NCBI GenBank assembly: GCA_019614645.1
Contig: JABWDB010000072.1
Location: forward strand, 992,001-1,056,000
Direction of reading: 5' to 3'
Length of the DNA: 64,000 nt
DNA from: Stratiolaelaps scimitus
Lineage: Eukaryota > Arthropoda > Arachnida > Mesostigmata > Laelapidae
Each line of letters starts with the position of its first letter. Position 1 is the first letter of the stretch. The notes beneath the pieces were generated by a model. That model made no database searches, was not told the DNA's origin, and worked only from the letters and a program-made list of their open reading frames with translations. A program made the translations under genes and the position numbers. This document shows positions 38,138 to 50,196 of the stretch, piece after piece.

Positions 38138-38905
38138 CTAAGCAGCGGCAGCGCATTCATTTTGAGATCGATAGTCCCAGGCGTCCTCAAAGGCTTCCCT
38201 CAGCGCTTCGCCAAGGGTCCATGCAGCGTGAAATTGGTGACTCGATGTTCGATAGAGTTCTACAATTTCGTCCTTTTGCCCGTAACCAAGCATTACCAAT
38301 CGAATCATAATTTCAGATAGTGGCTTAATACCTGAAATCAAGTTGAAATCCCTCATTATTCTAAATGCCTGCTGTTAATTCTGCTTAATCATTTGTCACA
38401 AAAGAGACCTCTTTTTTTGGCTTAGACTGAACCGTTTTAGCGGACCATCTTTGCTCCATAAACAAACTTTGTGAACATAATAGGGCAATAGTTTCTCTTG
38501 TTCACTGACTTTACAGACATTCTGCCTATATAAAATATAAGAATGACCTCTCATTGTGGGTCCATTGCATTTTAAGTCTGTTTAAACGAACTCTATAGGT
38601 CTTCTTTTATTCTCATAATTGCTGCTTAAAATGAAAATGGAGATAATCATATACTATGTGGTAGTCAGCTGTAAGGCATCATAAAGGTTTATAATAGAAC
38701 AGTAGCTCTGTCAGTACTCACAATTGGCGTCGTATCGAGCGAACTCAGCGAGATATCGATCCTGCTTCTCCATCAGCGAACTGAGAGTCACACGAGAAAT
38801 CCTCATGGGATCCCGTTCTCGGCCTGGGATTTTGTCCATCATATGCGATGTCCAGGCGAGTACTTCGTCGCACTGAGCTTCGTACTTCCTATACTCTTCA
38901 GCCAT
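38138..38905 (-). CDS. single-spectrin-repeat microgene, copy 2A (intact)
   Basis: Counterpart of copy 1A in the second tandem unit, with exons 38722-38905 and 38138-38331 and the same splice sites, encoding 125 residues. It differs from copy 1A by only a few residues (DKIPGRE for DKLPGRE, GYGQKDE for GYEQKDE). The frame is open in both exons, so both tandem copies have kept coding capacity on this strand while the plus-strand copies have not. Confidence 0.6.
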
Positions 38906-40637
38906 CGTAGCAAATCAAAAAGATCAGGCCAAGGGTCACCAAACTTCGATGCGAGTCGTTGCTTTGCAGCTATGTGATGAGGACCTCACCAAAACCTCGT
39001 TATAAACACGTTTGGACCTACATCCTCTCAACCTTTCAGAGAGAGGAGTCTCTCGTTTAGGTAAACCTCCCTCTCTCACCTACTGCCCTGTGACAGTCGA
39101 TCGTCAATATTGCTTCAGGTTGGATTGGATGAGATTCCCTGAATCTACCAATGAACAAGCTAGATAATAGTGAAAAAGAAAAAGGAGGTCTATATTTAGG
39201 CAAAAAAAATATTTGCAATCTACACAATGTGCTCTCCAACTGTACTATAAATATAACGAGAATCTACTTGTTTTCTATTTTGATCTATATACCGTCTATA
39301 TAATCCGACTAACCCATTTTATTGTATGACATAATGTACGCTCTATATACAATACATCCTCATTCAGCCTGGCGACCGACTAATTTAGTGTTACTCGTAT
39401 TTGCTGTGCATTATTTTTGTAATTGTAAAGGAGCGCGATAATTATTTGATGCTCTGGATGAACATATTGAGCCCACAAGTTCATTAGAGCGGCGCGTCGT
39501 ATGTAGCTGCCACAAGCCGTCACGTAGAATTAAACAAGGGAACGTCACTCTAAATCGATAATTCATCTAAGTTGCACTTCTTTCTTCCTCATGAGAAACC
39601 GCTCTCTTTGTTGTATATATATATATATATATATATAATAAGAGACAAGTCAATACGCGTACTCTATCGTCTACACCATCATGACCTTACACTAAAGGAT
39701 GTAAAACTAGATCACTTACCTATTATTATTATTATGCAATTTAGTTATGCTAGCTTGACGATTATATGCTATTGTGTGACTTCCATAGGTAACTTATCTA
39801 TTTCCCCACTGATAGATAATTTCAGCATGTTTGCTGTTGTCTAAACTCATGAAGAGTTAATCGTTTGTAGATGCTTCGGTTCTGCCGATTTCTAGTTACA
39901 GAAAAGGTACGTTGAAAGATGCCGCGGAGGCTGCCAATCTCACAGCAGAAATGAAAAGCGTCTCATGTAAATTTTAATGATCTGCTAACCACAATCATGA
40001 TATTCACAGCAAACATAAGGCCTCGCGATTTCGATTTTTTTTTATTTCTAAACCTCTCAAGTTGGACTAATACTCACTTACATATTTTTGTATTTATGCG
40101 CTACGTCAGTTACTCTTTGAGCAAAACGGCATTACTATGCAAATTCTTGTGTATTTGTATATACGATACAAATGTATCATAATGTACAGAATATATGTGT
40201 GGTATTAGATTACAACCATATCTACGACATACGACCTCGTATAATGGACAGTCGCTAATAGGAAAGAAAACAGGTGAATGAAAATTGTGGCGCATAGATT
40301 CAGTAGTTGAAGAAATCTCACAGTTGTTGATGTTGTTATTGTCTCACCTGTTCAACAAGATTGGATCTTTCAAATCAAAGATGACCTTTGGCTCAATCTT
40401 CAAACAGAAAGAGAGAGAGAGCTTCTGAGAAATTGGTTTAAACCGCGCTGGCTCGTTGTGGAGAGAAAGCGAAGTGAAGGTCATCATAAATCGCCTTCAA
40501 TACTACGGTAGAGAAAATGCGGTCTCAAAATTGTTTCTAATTCGGTCTTAATGAGGCCTTTATCATCATGATTGAAAAGGCAAAGTACTCGTGTATGTCC
40601 AAATGCATTTCGATCTGATCTTTGTTGATTTGCTACG

Positions 40638-40843
40638 ATGGCTGAAGAGTATAGGAAGTACGAAGCTCAGTGCGACGAAGTACGAAGCTCAGTGCGACGA
40701 AGTACTCGCCTGGACATCGCATATGATGGACAAACTCCCACGCCGAGAATGGGATCCCATGAGGATTTCTCGTGTGACTCTCAGTTCACTGATGGAGAAG
40801 CAGGATCGATATCTCGCTGAGTTCGCTCGATACGAGGCCAATT
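40638..40843 (+). pseudogene. single-spectrin-repeat microgene, copy 2B, exon 1 (22-bp duplication)
   Basis: Inverted copy in unit 2. It keeps the ATG but carries a tandem duplication of a 22-bp segment (TACGAAGCTCAGTGCGACGAAG), which shifts the frame. The donor is GTGAAT as in copy 1B, so that change predates the tandem duplication, while the 22-bp duplication came after it. Confidence 0.7.
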
Positions 40844-43212
40844 GTGAATACTGACAGAGCTACTTTTCTATTATAAACCTTTATGATGCCTTACAGCTGA
40901 CTACCACATAGTATATGATTATCTCCATTTTCATTTTAAGCAGCAATTATTGAATAAAAGAAGACCTATAGAGTTCGTTTAAACAGACTTAAAATGCAAT
41001 GGACCCACAATGAGAGGTCATTCTTATATTTTATATAGGCAGAATGTCTGTAAAGTCAGTGAACAAGAGAAACTATTGCCCTATTATGTTCACAAAGTTT
41101 GTTTATGGAGTAAAGATGGTCCGCAAAAACGGTTCAGTCTAAGGCAAAAAAAGAGGTCTCTTTTGTGACAAATGATTAAGCAGAACTAACATCATACTTT
41201 TAGTATAAAGAGGGATTTCAACTTGATTTCAGAATTTTGCATGGTGGCTCCATTGATACCATTTTATTACCACAAAACGGACACAATTGTATGACCCGAT
41301 CAAATAGCGAGTCGAAGTTGCCTGGAATGTTGGAGAAACGCTAAGGAAAACATTTCATTAAGCCTAAGAAATTTTATTAGGACCGGTTAGTAACGAATTC
41401 GTAAGCCGATGGTCTAGTTCATTGCAAGCTACAGTCATTGATTAATGGTGGTTAATCTGTATATCTGTACATTACTTGCTGTGTTACCGCCAAAACAGCT
41501 GAATATAATGAATGGACTCAAATAGATATTCAGTCATTCCTTAGCATTTGGCGAGCCCTTCGGAAGTTGGTGACCGTGTCTTCGAGCATGGTTATGTTGC
41601 TAGGAAACGTGCGCACGTATATGCTGGTATCGGCAGAACTCCAGGGTAGCTGTTTCCTCGTGTATTTCCAATTCTGTCACTTTCTTTTTCGGTTTTTCCG
41701 TTATCAACGATCCGACCAGACACGCCACTGAAGTCCACCTCACCACTGCCCTATGAGGGTACACCGTCAGTCTACCGGTGGACTTTGTTTCATTTAGTGG
41801 TGTGCCGATCAATAGATCAGCACATTGTGTCCTTCGTCAGAGTGAGAGAGAGAGAGAATAATTCTTAATTTCATTTTGGTGGACTACACGAAACCCGCAA
41901 ATATGAAGGCTCCAGTAGCACGTTTCTCAGCACATCACGCAAAAGTGTCTCAAGAACAACTAGCGATGACTCAGTGACGAACAAAAATAGTGACAGAATT
42001 GAAAATTCAATCGAATTCAACTCTGAATTGTTCCGCTATCAACGTATACGTGAGCATGATAATCCAAACAACATAATTGTGCCCGAAGACACGGCGTAGA
42101 TTCAAGAACAGATAATCTGTATCAAGACAGCACCGATAAAAATGAAAGCCCATTTAGTTTTTGCAAAACCTAGAAACAAACAACTCTGATGTCAACGTTT
42201 GTAATATATTGCTCACCTTTACGACCAATTCAGTCAATGGATAGTAATTGTACAATTTCCAGCATAAAAAATCGGTACAGCACAATTTTATTGATATCGA
42301 TTAGGTGTGTAATTCTCTGAATCTCACCCTAACCTCCGATTATAGGTCCGTTTTCATTAGTGGGTCGAATCGTTCTGACCCCGTTGCTAAACCGATCGAG
42401 AAATGTCTTAATTCCAACAGTCGTCACCTCCTCCTCTGCTACCTAGAGTACCTGTTGTATCTGAATGCTTCCAAAGCTTTATATGATCTGTTTTTAAGCA
42501 CTTGTAACCTTAGAATTTCCTTAACGGACACTCGTGGTATATGTCTGTAATTTTCTTTTCTTTCCGTCAAATTGCAAAAATGTTCAAGGATTGTATATGT
42601 CGTTGATTGGTTAAGCATTGCATCTGTAAGAGTGATCGGAAAGTTATGCAACAAAAGTTGGGGGGATTTCGAAGGTGACCTTTTATGAACCATCTGTGGG
42701 TATATATTTAACACTGTCGTTAACTTAAAAAAATATAGAGAAGAAATTCGGAAATAATACAATACAAAGTGTGGTTTATTGACGGAACTGCAACTCTTAC
42801 ATCGGTTAAGATCTCGCAGAAAGTAATAAGTATAAATAAACGTCACCACGCACAATACGTTGTCAGTGCCGTTGGGTTATAATTATTCCACAACATTATT
42901 TATACATTCTTAACAATTATATACATTTCTACATATTTGAATTATGGCAACCTAGTTATATGTTTATGAATCTCTCTTGCAAACTTAATCACAAAAGTGA
43001 GTGAGCGAATTTACTGAAGAAGGTCACCCCAGATAGGGGGTAGACGGGAGTGTGTCTACTACGATTATTACAATGGGTATTAATGTTGAAATCCCCACAG
43101 ATTACTGCATATTTGCAATATAGGCATTTCCAAACTACAAAGGAAATCGTTGACGGGACCAGAGGGTTGCCTATAGATAATCCCTCTTACACATTCTTTT
43201 TTAATCAAAGAA

Positions 43213-43600
43213 CCCGGATATTTATATATATATCACTGGCAAGAAAATTATTAATGTGGATATCATTCCCTTCAATACAATTCTTATTGGGATTAAAAAT
43301 AGGGTGCACGATCCGTCCAGTATCTTGCTACCCCATTTTTGAACTCTTCTCGGGAGTCTTACTGCAACATCAATATCCCTTACATCGACCAGTCAGTCCT
43401 GGGGCGAGATGGTTATACATCTCAACAACAGCCTTTACCAGCTCTGTGTCTTCTTCACTTTTAATCACAGGCACGCCGAAAATGGTAATAGCATTACGAC
43501 GGCCGTTCTGGTCAAGTTCAGGAGCGGTCAGCTCAGATTTGGCAAGCCGATTTGTCAAAAAAAGGTGTCCGTCCGATTAGTGTCTCTCCCCCATACTGAC
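43213..43600 (-). pseudogene. LINE ORF1-like fragment in unit 2
   Basis: Counterpart of 35882-36275 with the same NAITIFGVPV and RDIDVAVRLPRR motifs and the same frameshift. It is therefore older than the tandem duplication. Confidence 0.45.
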
Positions 43601-44261
43601 TCGTGGCTAAAGATTCATTGGGGGCAGTTTAGTTCTTTCAATGTGAGTTTAATCAATTGCAATTAATCCAGTAAGAATGACACAAACAAGGGTCATCAGC
43701 AGTTTCCTTTTGCCGGTAATATTGGAGATTCTTAACGGCAACAACCGATTATTTGATGTGATAAACCATTTTACATCCACTGCAAAGGATGAATTCCTTG
43801 GTAATACCCCGAACAATTGTGGCACTTCGTAATATCAAATGGTAAAGTCTGTACAGTTCTACAGGGATTCATTAATGAGTATTTCACCGGGAAAATGGAG
43901 AGAGTCGCGGAGCTCACAAAAAGTCAAAAATCGAAACTGGAACAACATCTTGGAAAACATACAACGTTTGAGAGAAAATTGTACAGTCCATCAACGAAAG
44001 ATTGTATTACAAAATCGCAGGTTTTTGCGTGGTTACTACATATATTTTTTGGTAGGATAAAAATATATGTAATAACTACTAAACAGATAGTTTTGCGGAG
44101 GGTTAGGGATTAGTGACAAATGAATTTGTAGCAGCTATCGACCTATCTGCGACACCGCACTTGCGGATCGATCGTGCAGACAATGGCCTACCTGAGCACA
44201 TTTGCAAAGAGCTAAACATTCCTTCCTTCACCTATATATATATATATATATATATATATTA

Positions 44262-45193
44262 GGGTATTTCATTCGAACTGTCGCGCCTTTCAAATGGAGC
44301 ACAGTCCGAACTACGCGACACAATGCGTTTATACTTGGAACGCACGCGCGGCACGAATGTGGCTTTCCGTCGAGCACTGAGTGGTTTCGATACGATCAGA
44401 ACGATGGACACTGCAGCAAAAATTGCAAATTCCCCCAACAATCAACGGGAAATCATCACGTTTTTGCTTCCCCACGAATACCCTCCAGCTGAAATCCATC
44501 GACAATTAGTGAACGCGTACGGCAGGTCACTAATTGTCGATGGATTTCATTATGCCAGCGAACGGTGCAACGTTGGTGCGAGCGATTTAACAGTAGAAAT
44601 TTGGAGTGCTGAGCAGATGAAAATGCGCGTGGAGTGTTCGATATCTAATTTTGAAGACTTATACGCAACAAACCAGTCGCTTAGAACACAGGGTGTCGAT
44701 AGACGAGACATGGGTTAACCTGCATAGACCTCCTGAGAAGGATGAAGCAAAACAGTGGCTCCGACAAGGTAAAGCGGCAACTTCTGTGGCAGTGCCAGAT
44801 AGATTCGGACGAAAGGTGATGATGATACTCGCCCTGGATATCAAGGGCGTTTGCTATTACGAAATATTAGCGGCAAACGAAAAACTCAATGCTCCCCTAT
44901 ATCTCAACCCCTTGAAGAGATTGATGAACAAATGGCGTGGGGATCGACAGCACCTAATGTGGTTACTCGATGACAATGCAAGACCTCACCGCACTGCTGA
45001 AATTACGGCCTGGATGGAGGGGAACAATATTGAGCCATGGCTTCAACCCCCATATTCTCCTGATTTAAGCCCATGTGATTATGGTTGTTTCCATGCATTA
45101 AAAAGGGTAATAGGTAGGGTTCCATATGCAAACGTCGCCCTACTCACACTAGCAATAGATAAGGAAATTATGAATGGAAATGCGAATAAGTAA
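44262..45193 (+). mobile_element. mariner (DD34D) transposase, disrupted (unit 2)
   Basis: The N-terminal helix-turn-helix frame (from 44404) is broken by a palindromic insertion at 44527-44549 and a later TGA. The catalytic half is an open frame at 44651-45193 with SIDETWV (first D), LLDDNARPH (second D) and YSPDLSPCDYGCF (third D). Exactly 34 residues lie between the second and third D, which is the mariner signature. The end at NGNANK is short of the usual C-terminus. All three acidic residues are present, but the protein cannot be made whole from this locus. Transposases of this family cut and paste DNA at TA sites. Confidence 0.85.
44490..44549. repeat. 23-bp perfect inverted repeat made by a templated insertion
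   Basis: Left arm 44490-44512 and right arm 44527-44549 with a 14-nt spacer. In unit 1 the left arm exists (TGAAATCCATCGACAATTAG) but the right arm does not. Its place is taken by TCTGCCT. The right arm is the reverse complement of the left arm copied into the gene. Confidence 0.9.
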
Positions 45194-45302
45194 ATATTTG
45201 GCTATCTCAAAAAAGAAAGATCTTTTGGTATGAGTTAGAGGTACTCTCCAGCTTTATTTACACCTATGCCAGCGCTTTGGGAGTTTTGAGATAGCCAAAT
45301 AT
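45194..45302. repeat. 19-bp inverted repeat pair, possible MITE
   Basis: ATATTTGGCTATCTCAAAA at 45194-45212 is inverted at 45284-45302, with a 71-bp spacer. It lies just after the mariner reading frame. It could be a short non-autonomous element or part of the decayed mariner end. Confidence 0.55.
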
Positions 45303-45371
45303 ATACATATATATGTGGAGACTAAGGAAATGTCTGACTATTTTGAAAGTAAACTTTCGTGAAGTAAAACT

Positions 45372-45445
45372 GTTCTTCGAGCTAACGCTCAGCTGTTCCC
45401 CTATCTGACAGGACTCAGCTCTTAACCTTTTAGGTATTACTTTCT
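45372..45445 (-). repeat. dispersed repeat family R1, copy C
   Basis: Shares GTAATACCTAAAAGGTTAAG, GCTGAGTCCTGTCAGATAGG and GGAACAGCTGAGCGTTAGC with copies at 11394-11503 and 25839-26007. Confidence 0.75.
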
Positions 45446-48380
45446 TCAAGTAGGGAACCACGCTAATGCCATGGCCGAGCCCAAGCCGATCTCAGCAGCC
45501 ACCGTTAAATCAGATGAAGAACGTTGTAAATGTATTTGTACACATATTCGTCAATGTAAAACTTCGAACCCAAACGCCTGGTAAAAGTGTGGTGTTGCTT
45601 TTATCCACAGAAGCGCATTGACGCCGAATGAATCTGGGAATTAATGATTTTCTGTTACTATGGGCGGTACCCTTTCAGGACATTGTGGAAGCAATACATC
45701 ATCTATCCACTATTCACGTATCCGGCATTCCCTGCTGTAAAACATTATGCAACGCCGCTTAAGGGTAGCTCTTGCGTGTAGTGCTCACATTCGCAGTCGA
45801 GTTTTCTCATACCTAGCGTATCAAGCGGTCATTTGAACGTGAGGTCTGGAACTTCTGCCGGGAAACTAAGGAGGGGTCTGAGTTTTCGTGTGCGTGGAAC
45901 CCGCAGGACTAAGCCAATACCACATATGTGAAGCTTGGTCTGCGGTCAGGCATTTAGCAGTTAATCTTGGTGCGGCGAGATGTCGCGGTACTATTTAAGC
46001 AAGAGAAAATAATGACACGATATATAATCATAGGATAATAACAACATTTTATTGCACTTGAATTACTTTTTCGCTGCTAATTGAATAAGCACTACAACTT
46101 TTTTACAGGTTTTTGTTGGTCTGTCTATGCATTTCCACATTGGTCATTTTTTTGCTAGTAGGTATGGGTAACAAACTTTATTTCACACGCAGCGGGATGG
46201 GCCGAAGGTCATTAAGTGTTTTCCACTCTGAGTGGAAACTCTTCATGTGTATTACATATATATATATATATATATATATCAACGGATACGCTGATAGAAT
46301 CTTAACTCTGTAATGGATGATAAAGCCGTAGATAATTCTCCTTCTCTATTTAGAATAAAACAGTGGAGAGCTTAATTAGAAGAGGATTCAAGAAGGATTT
46401 CGTCCCATTTTACGAAATCACACCTCTAGATTTCGATCATAAGAAACGTTTTAGCGCAGTAAAAACAAAAGCTTAAATTTATACCTCATTAATATGTGTT
46501 CATGTACAAATGATTTATCCCTGTTAACGCGAAGAAACGGTTTGTTACCATTCGTTGCCGTTCTCTTCCCCCCCTTTCCTGGCTAATACCCGGCAGGTAC
46601 AGCGACAATTTTGTTTATTTACACCGCAATGCGGTCAGTAAGGGCCGCCAGCAAGCAATCAAACCGCCAATGTAAATTACTGTGACATAATTTTCCTTTG
46701 AGTCGGACCTTCGAATATCACAGGATAAACATCTAATTCATTCGTACAGGTAAGAAAGAAAACATTGAATTATTATACATAATGAGTAAATGTCCCTTAA
46801 AGTAATTTATGGTCCCAACTGTTAGGGCACTACCAGCCGGTCAATCAATATAATATAACCGCGAACCCCTGTTTCTAAAGTTATTTAGCTACTATTATTA
46901 ATCGACGCTGTCATTCGAAATACTATAATTCGTGTGACAAATGTCAAATATGTATTAGGATTTAGTAACTTAGTTGAAAAAAATCGTTGACTTCCATCTG
47001 ACCCTAGTCTATAACTTTTCGGTTCATTCAACCACGCGTGGACTACGTCATACATATGTCAATCAGCAATGACTCTTAAAGCGTTACACAGCTCACGGAG
47101 GCACTTTTGGCTGTTTCTAAGCAGTTTGGTACTAACATATTCATTATTGTTGGGCTTCTGTTGCATTGAGGACGTTAGGTACCACCTACCTCACAGTGGC
47201 GTATATATCGGATACTCAACATACTAAGCTCTGTCTCTCAAAATACTCTGTTGTTAATGATACCGCCTCTAATTCTTCGTTCTATCACAACAGATAACAG
47301 GGTACTGGAGAGGACCTATCTCTATAGATCAGATTATGGCATTGCATATGACACTCTTCAACATGAGCTAATTATGGATCAACCAGGTAAGCATCACAAT
47401 ATTTCAAATGAAAACAAACGGAAATAACCCTTTGATGCGAGCACGGAGATTGGTGACAATAAATATACATCTAAATGTATATGATGATATTGGTTGGAAT
47501 ATGTTGATTGGAATCGTTATCTGAGACTCAGGCCTGCATGTGACCATAAGGGTGCATGCTCAGAACGCATAATTGGGGTAATTGAACAACGGCGAAGAGA
47601 CCTTTCCATTAACCATAGCCGGAGGGGAACATTTTAGATTATATCAGCACTTAATTCTCAGTTTATACCCGATTTTCATGGCTCTCAGGGTGAGCATTTT
47701 TTGTAAACCTTTTTGCTGGGATTTAAAATTATGTTAAATTAAGTTGCTGTTTTTTCAAATTGGAAAGTAATTATTAAAGTCATTATATAATACATTATGT
47801 TCACATGTAATGAAACATTTAGATTGCTTCCGCTTTCCACTAGTTTGATTTATAATTCTGATTTTAATTGTACCTAGAGTGTCACAAATGGGAAAATTAA
47901 TTGCTTTATATATTATCTCATCTGATAACCGAATTCGTCAACGCTATTATATACCAATGAGTGTTTTGCTAGGCGCCGTTCTTTCTTTATTGTCCCCACA
48001 GGTGGTCAAGTCTTCCTTCAGACGTTTTATGCCTGCGCGGAGGCGCACCATCCCAAGGTGTCTTCGAGAAGCATTAATTTCCTCTGTTACTGAAACTGTT
48101 ACGCATACGATTGTAACTAACCTCAAAAGATTCGCCTATCTCTATTTCTCTCTCTTTCATCCGATGAATATATAGTAGATATTGGTTAATAGTATCCAAA
48201 TATCTTTAGTTTCTGTCTGTGCAAAAAACAGCGGAGGGCCTGTCGGAAGCGACGTTATGACAGAACATCCATTTGCAGTGTTTAAATGTAAAGCACTGAA
48301 GTACTGTGGCAACAATAATCGATTTCGTTGAATATCTGCGTACTATTCCACTACTACCTTATTACGGGGGCTCCCTACTT
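45446..48380. other. intergenic, no gene seen
   Basis: AT-rich with only short open frames. It contains the (TA)n tract at 46256 and a 20-bp match (47143-47162) to the junction between the tandem units. A plus-strand frame at about 47,880-48,175 is not recognisable and has no supporting features. Confidence 0.5.
46256..46279. repeat. (TA)n microsatellite
   Basis: Twelve TA units in otherwise featureless sequence. Confidence 0.95.
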
Positions 48381-49720
48381 TCAGAATGTTTCGTCGTCAA
48401 CGAGAAGAGCATCGAGGTGCGCCTCAAGAATCACTGTCCTATAGATATCAACCATCTGATGCGGTAATAGGTGACCAGATATTTGCGACTGTGGTGATAA
48501 AATGAGATCACGAAGTTCGGCCTTGTGGTTTGGGGCAACAACCTCCTCGACCGATGTCCAAAGGGTTTCGTTTGAGACGCATGGCTCGAGATCATCAACA
48601 ATGTTCTTGAGTAACCGATAACTGAGGCATTCAGTTAGCACGAGACGAAACGTTCGAAAATTGATAGCATGCCCATGAAAAAGGGGCCGTGCTCGAAGCA
48701 TCTCACCCAAACAGAAGTCTGAGTCGGTTAAACAGCGGTCAACAAGATCAATGAGAACTTCGCAGCGCACGTAGCTGACACCGGGCGCGCAGAGTGACTG
48801 AAAAATCTGCAAAATCAATCCAAGAAGAAAAAGGGAGAAAATATCAACTCCAACCACTAACTCTCAGGTAGTAAGACAGTTTTATAAACCTTACGGTATA
48901 AACCTTACTGCATATTGAGACATAACTATTATAAAACTGGAAGATGGAAGAAAAGTACATGTGGATTCTGTCCAGCATGTAAGATATACCGTTATATGTT
49001 TATATAATGTAGTACTTGTGGAGTAATTGTGGCTCGTGCATCTATAGCATAGTAATTGTGAACATTTTTGAACAAGAAGTGAGCTTTCAAGGAGATAACT
49101 GTGTAGTTATTTTGACCCACCCTGTACTATGAGCCAAAAGTTATTATGGAGAGCACCTGGTGACTTTTGGTCCGCCGCGTAGGCCGGTGGATCACCTCTT
49201 GAATTAGCATGTAATAATTTTTTTAATAACACCATTATTTTACTGCTATTGGTATAATTATTGGATTAAGAGTTTTCAGAATAATCTAAGAATTTCTCAT
49301 AGCTAATAATTATTCGAATTATGCCCCAGATTGATTGCAGTACTTATCAAATACGGTTCCACAGATTTAGTTATGGTATTCTCATTATATATATATATGT
49401 ATCTGTTTGGTCATCAACAACTCTTCCGTCCTCATACCGAAGCAATTAAAGCTAACCTTGTGAAAGACAAATCCGTTCGATATTCTCAGGAGATCGAGAG
49501 CTTTCAGTGAAACAACGTGCCTCTCAATCGAATCCTCGGGATGGCTGAAGTATTCTTCAATGAAACGTAGTGGCTGCGCGGGTTGTGTCAACATCAACTC
49601 CATTAGGAGACGATTGATGGCGTCCTGTAATTGTTGACGACGTCGATTCACGACAGTTGGCGATCTTTTTGGTGAATTGGGCACACTGCGCGAATGAAGC
49701 GCTTTTCCAGGTGAAGCCAT
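48381..49720 (-). CDS. TPGS1: probable tubulin polyglutamylase complex subunit 1 (TPGS1-like)
   Basis: Two exons, 49457-49720 and 48381-48806, join in phase 0 (CACAAG/GTTAGC donor, TTTGCAG acceptor) and give 229 residues starting MASPGKALHSRSVPNSPKR. The region INRLLMELMLTQPAQPLRFI (then EEYF) matches the TPGS1 pattern in which a helix is followed by P-x-x-P-x-x-F-x-x-x-YF. Downstream, LLRISNGFVFHKIFQSL and INFRTFRLVLTECL fit later TPGS1 segments. TPGS1 is a non-catalytic subunit of the polyglutamylase complex that adds glutamates to tubulin, at cilia, centrosomes and neuronal microtubules. The ATG has A at -3 and G at +4, and the frame is closed upstream by a stop about 100 nt away. Assignment is from remembered family features, not a search. 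A possible AATAAA is at 47986-47991. It lies about 2.1 kb downstream of alpha-spectrin on the same strand. Confidence 0.6.
48807..49456 (-). other. TPGS1-like intron
   Basis: A 650-bp intron with GTTAGC donor and TTTTGCAG acceptor. It contains a short AT microsatellite near 49388-49398 and no other recognisable feature. Confidence 0.6.
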
Positions 49721-50196
49721 TGTTCGAACTATTCGCCGACCCGATCCAAGTCGGCGTTTGTGCTTTTTAATTTCGTCCAATGATTCCCATTGGAGGGCAG
49801 ACGGTCAGAGTCTCTCTACAATTTTATAGGAATTGTTTTACTTTCCAGATACACAAGAATTAATACCATTTTTTTTAGCCGCCATGCTTAAGTGCCCGTC
49901 AGGGAAAATCCCGGTGGTCGGTGCTCGTAAATGGGTTAGAGAGGGTAGAGTCACTAGTCTGATCGACTGGTACATCGTCGTACGTTGATCGAACGCCATT
50001 TCGGTAGAACACTTTTTCACATACAAGTTCAAGAGGGAGAACTGCTCTGGCCCCTGCAAGTGCAGACCAACTGGCCTGACTGTCAACAATACCCTGTTGC
50101 CTTAGTAACTGGCGGGGCGGAAGAGCGGGGGTTCTATTCACACATCCTGAGTGTATTCTTAACATGCTAGCGTTTTGCTGAGCTACTACGGTATAC

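Larger units (their letters stand above)
37328..44644. repeat. tandem duplication unit 2 (7.3 kb)
   Basis: Second copy of the unit, same order and orientation. The mariner sequence continues beyond 44644 here but not in unit 1, so unit 2 keeps the longer right end. The microsatellites differ in length between units (32295-32342 against 39614-39637). Confidence 0.93.

Noticed and set aside
47879..48175. 98-residue plus-strand open frame
   Set aside because: Begins with a TG-type near-start, not a convincing ATG context, and has no known homologue. It overlaps the likely 3' UTR of the TPGS1-like gene on the other strand.
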